A stretch of DNA of 64,000 nt, taken from Clostridiales bacterium. GTDB lineage: Bacteria; Bacillota_A; Clostridia; Saccharofermentanales; Saccharofermentanaceae. The notes beneath the pieces were generated by a model that was not told the origin of the DNA, searched no databases, and was given only the letters and a program-made list of their open reading frames with translations. The stretch spans positions 53,588-117,587 of the forward strand of contig JAILHZ010000052.1 of the NCBI GenBank assembly GCA_024695545.1, in the 5' to 3' direction. How positions within the stretch are numbered: the first letter of the stretch is position 1; every line of letters starts with the position of its first letter. The translations under genes were made by a program, and so were the position numbers. Positions 63,895-64,000 of this stretch are shown here, piece after piece.

Positions 63895-64000
63895 GTGGGA
63901 AAACAAAAAATGACTCCGGAAGAAATGAGCGCAAAGCTCGATGAAGTTCTTTCGAAATACAAGGGCCAGGGCCAGAAGGCTTTGATGGCCACATTGCAGC
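63895..64000 (+). CDS. NuoE/HndA-like redox subunit, N-terminal 35 residues (3' end outside window)
   Basis: The opening of a gene starting GTG 63895 (GGGAGGTGA 7 bases upstream). The residues MSAKLDEVLSKYKGQGQKAL resemble the N-terminus of the 24-kDa thioredoxin-like [2Fe-2S] subunit of NADH dehydrogenases and electron-bifurcating hydrogenases (NuoE/HydC/HndA). Only about 35 residues are visible and no Cys ligand is in view. If correct, genes for NuoF-like and hydrogenase subunits should follow. Confidence 0.6.
   Translation, partial: MGKQKMTPEEMSAKLDEVLSKYKGQGQKALMATLQ

Overview
The window is one contiguous chromosomal segment from a Gram-positive anaerobe, most likely a clostridial member of the Bacillota. 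The evidence is the gene order (efp, asp23, nusB, xseA, xseB, ispA, dxs, nadK, argR, recN; also dnaG, trmK, nif3), strong AGGAGG-type ribosome binding sites, many lipobox lipoproteins, a 2-hydroxyacyl-CoA dehydratase activase-like protein, a lipoprotein GH10 xylanase, and the start of a NuoE/HndA-like hydrogenase subunit. This fits a fibre-degrading fermenter. Genus cannot be fixed from the sequence. No prophage, insertion sequence or CRISPR array was seen. Coding density is high and many genes overlap by 1 to 4 bases.

Layout. 1-7800: 3' end of thrS, a Thr-rich lipoprotein on the minus strand, tRNA-Pro(CGG), an MscS channel, two small membrane-anchored proteins of unknown role, the xylanase, dihydrofolate reductase, and a strongly expressed 88-residue HPr-like protein. 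7900-20100: an orphan ABC-2-like permease, a Lys-tailed unknown, a 1464-residue activase-like protein, polA, coaE, and an ABC exporter. 20100-28600: ychF (minus), then comM, dprA, topA, trmFO and a YesL-like membrane protein. 28700-35770: a five-gene phospho-signalling operon. 35776-37964: tgt and queA (minus). 38000-43600: dapA, dapB, yajC, dnaG, trmK and nif3. 43600-46300: RNase P RNA, a purM of unusual type, a lipoprotein and tRNA-Lys(CTT). 46400-51000: metY, a DUF4867 gene, and a large lipoprotein with a solute-binding-like half. 51000-63900: lysC (minus), yqeG, efp, asp23, amaP-like, DUF2273, nusB, xseA, xseB, ispA, dxs, nadK, argR, recN, an RluA-type pseudouridine synthase (minus), and the start of a NuoE/HndA-like gene.

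The most interesting region is 28709-35770. It encodes an FHA adaptor with a zinc-ribbon-like N-terminus, a membrane PP2C-like phosphatase, a membrane serine protease carrying a cytosolic FHA domain, a soluble PP2C-like phosphatase, and a transmembrane Ser/Thr kinase with an N-terminal zinc ribbon and a large ectodomain. The adaptor carries three KTVAI motifs and the kinase one KTVAM motif. They are plausible phosphothreonine docking sites for the FHA domains. The set reads as a self-contained sense, phosphorylate, recruit, proteolyse and reset module.

Other points worth a second look: an identical 14-bp palindrome at matching distance upstream of the xylanase and DUF4867 promoters; a hairpin separating the lysC Shine-Dalgarno sequence from its start codon; the absence of sporulation genes at two loci where spore-forming clostridia normally carry them; the absence of rpoD between dnaG and trmK; and a purM that resembles the Bacteroidetes type.
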